A stretch of 64,000 nucleotides of DNA from Bdellovibrio sp. NC01 (GTDB lineage: Bacteria; Bdellovibrionota; Bdellovibrionia; Bdellovibrionales; Bdellovibrionaceae): contig NZ_CP030034.1 in the NCBI RefSeq assembly GCF_006874625.1, positions 1,984,001 through 2,048,000 on the forward strand, written 5' to 3'. Both the position numbers and the translations under genes were made by a program. Under the pieces are notes generated by a model. It worked only from the letters and a program-made list of their open reading frames with translations. It did not search any database and was not told the origin of the DNA. Shown here piece after piece: positions 63,771-64,000 of this stretch; position 1 is the stretch's first letter; every line of letters starts with the position of its first letter.

Positions 63771-64000
63771 TTAAAGCGCTTGCGCTTTAGCGATGATCGC
63801 TGGAACTTGATCAAGGTGCGCTTTACCGTACTTGATCATAGCGATTGCATCTTTTTGAAGAAGTTTACCTTGCGCCATTTTTTCGCAAAGAACTGGCTCC
63901 AAAGGATCTGTGATTGTGTACACGCTTACGTGTTGTGGCCACAAGTTATCTTCAGAGTTCGCGCCACCCATGCACAATGGAATATAGTGATCGATTTTGA
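63771..64000 (-). CDS. HNH endonuclease C-terminal part, gene runs off the window
   Basis: The frame is open to the window end on the minus strand, so only the last 76 residues are visible. They contain IDHYIPLCMGG followed by ANSEDNLWPQ, the 'D-H-x-I-P-L-x-x-G-G ... N-L-W-P-Q' signature of small HNH nucleases, in which the His and Asn help hold the catalytic metal. A helical tail follows (KMAQGKLLQKDAIAMIKYGK). Exported or cytoplasmic location cannot be judged without the N-terminus. Confidence 0.72.
   Translation of the reverse strand, partial: KIDHYIPLCMGGANSEDNLWPQHVSVYTITDPLEPVLCEKMAQGKLLQKDAIAMIKYGKAHLDQVPAIIAKAQAL

Overview
The window looks like a chromosomal segment of a predatory Bdellovibrio-type bacterium (Bdellovibrionota). 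Three things suggest this. There are three giant exported fibre proteins with a shared N-terminus and a C-terminal S74-type chaperone domain, closely resembling the chimeric 'mosaic adhesive trimer' (MAT) fibres described for Bdellovibrio. A high fraction of genes encode exported or lipoprotein products. Several genes carry FliA (sigma-28)-like promoters, the type associated with attack-phase expression. Base composition is moderately AT-rich throughout, and no insertion sequence, CRISPR array or prophage module was seen. The species assignment is inference; no rRNA is present.

Layout. 1-5.7 kb: the 3' part of a gene with an ADP-ribosyltransferase-like R-S-ExE domain, then an O-acylation cluster (SGNH protein, MBOAT acyltransferase, second SGNH copy broken by a frameshift) and a small secreted protein. 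5.7-6.56 kb: a gene-free AT-rich stretch with inverted repeats. 6.5-22.3 kb: a mosaic of housekeeping and envelope genes, including acetyltransferase, HAD phosphatase, KH RNA-binding protein, esterase, TolB-like/M28/PDZ peptidase, 2H phosphoesterase lipoprotein, RNA uracil methyltransferase, RDD protein, PilZ membrane protein, L,D-transpeptidase and NlpC/P60 lipoprotein. 22.4-32 kb: MscS channel and ttcA, GST, tRNA-Val, a J-domain protein, two GNATs, an exported Asp-box (BNR) protein and an unusual double periplasmic-binding protein. 32-37.7 kb: dnaE with two downstream FlgT-like envelope genes in one operon. 37.8-43.3 kb: MAT fibre A and a secreted protein. 43.4-52.5 kb: guaBA, gamma-carbonic-anhydrase, membrane-anchored formylglycine-generating enzyme, CPA2 antiporter, DUF151 nuclease and miaB, all on the minus strand. 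52.5-64 kb: two small genes, tandem MAT fibres B and C, a GC-rich nested palindromic element, and the 3' end of an HNH nuclease gene.

How the genes fit together. The best candidate for a coordinated system is a set of exported proteins whose ATG follows a (G/A)CCGA-type sigma-28 -10 element by only 6-7 nt: the three MAT fibres, the Asp-box protein and, more weakly, the NlpC/P60 lipoprotein. This predicts flagellar/attack-phase co-expression and leaderless or near-leaderless mRNAs. The same geometry shows that the GTG/TTG starts upstream of fibres B and C fall inside the promoters. The three fibres share most of their stalk but differ in the distal region, consistent with tip swapping on a common anchor and shaft. 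Other envelope and cell-wall genes (MBOAT/SGNH, L,D-transpeptidase, M28 peptidase, FlgT-like pair) fit a predatory lifestyle, but their roles here are inferred.
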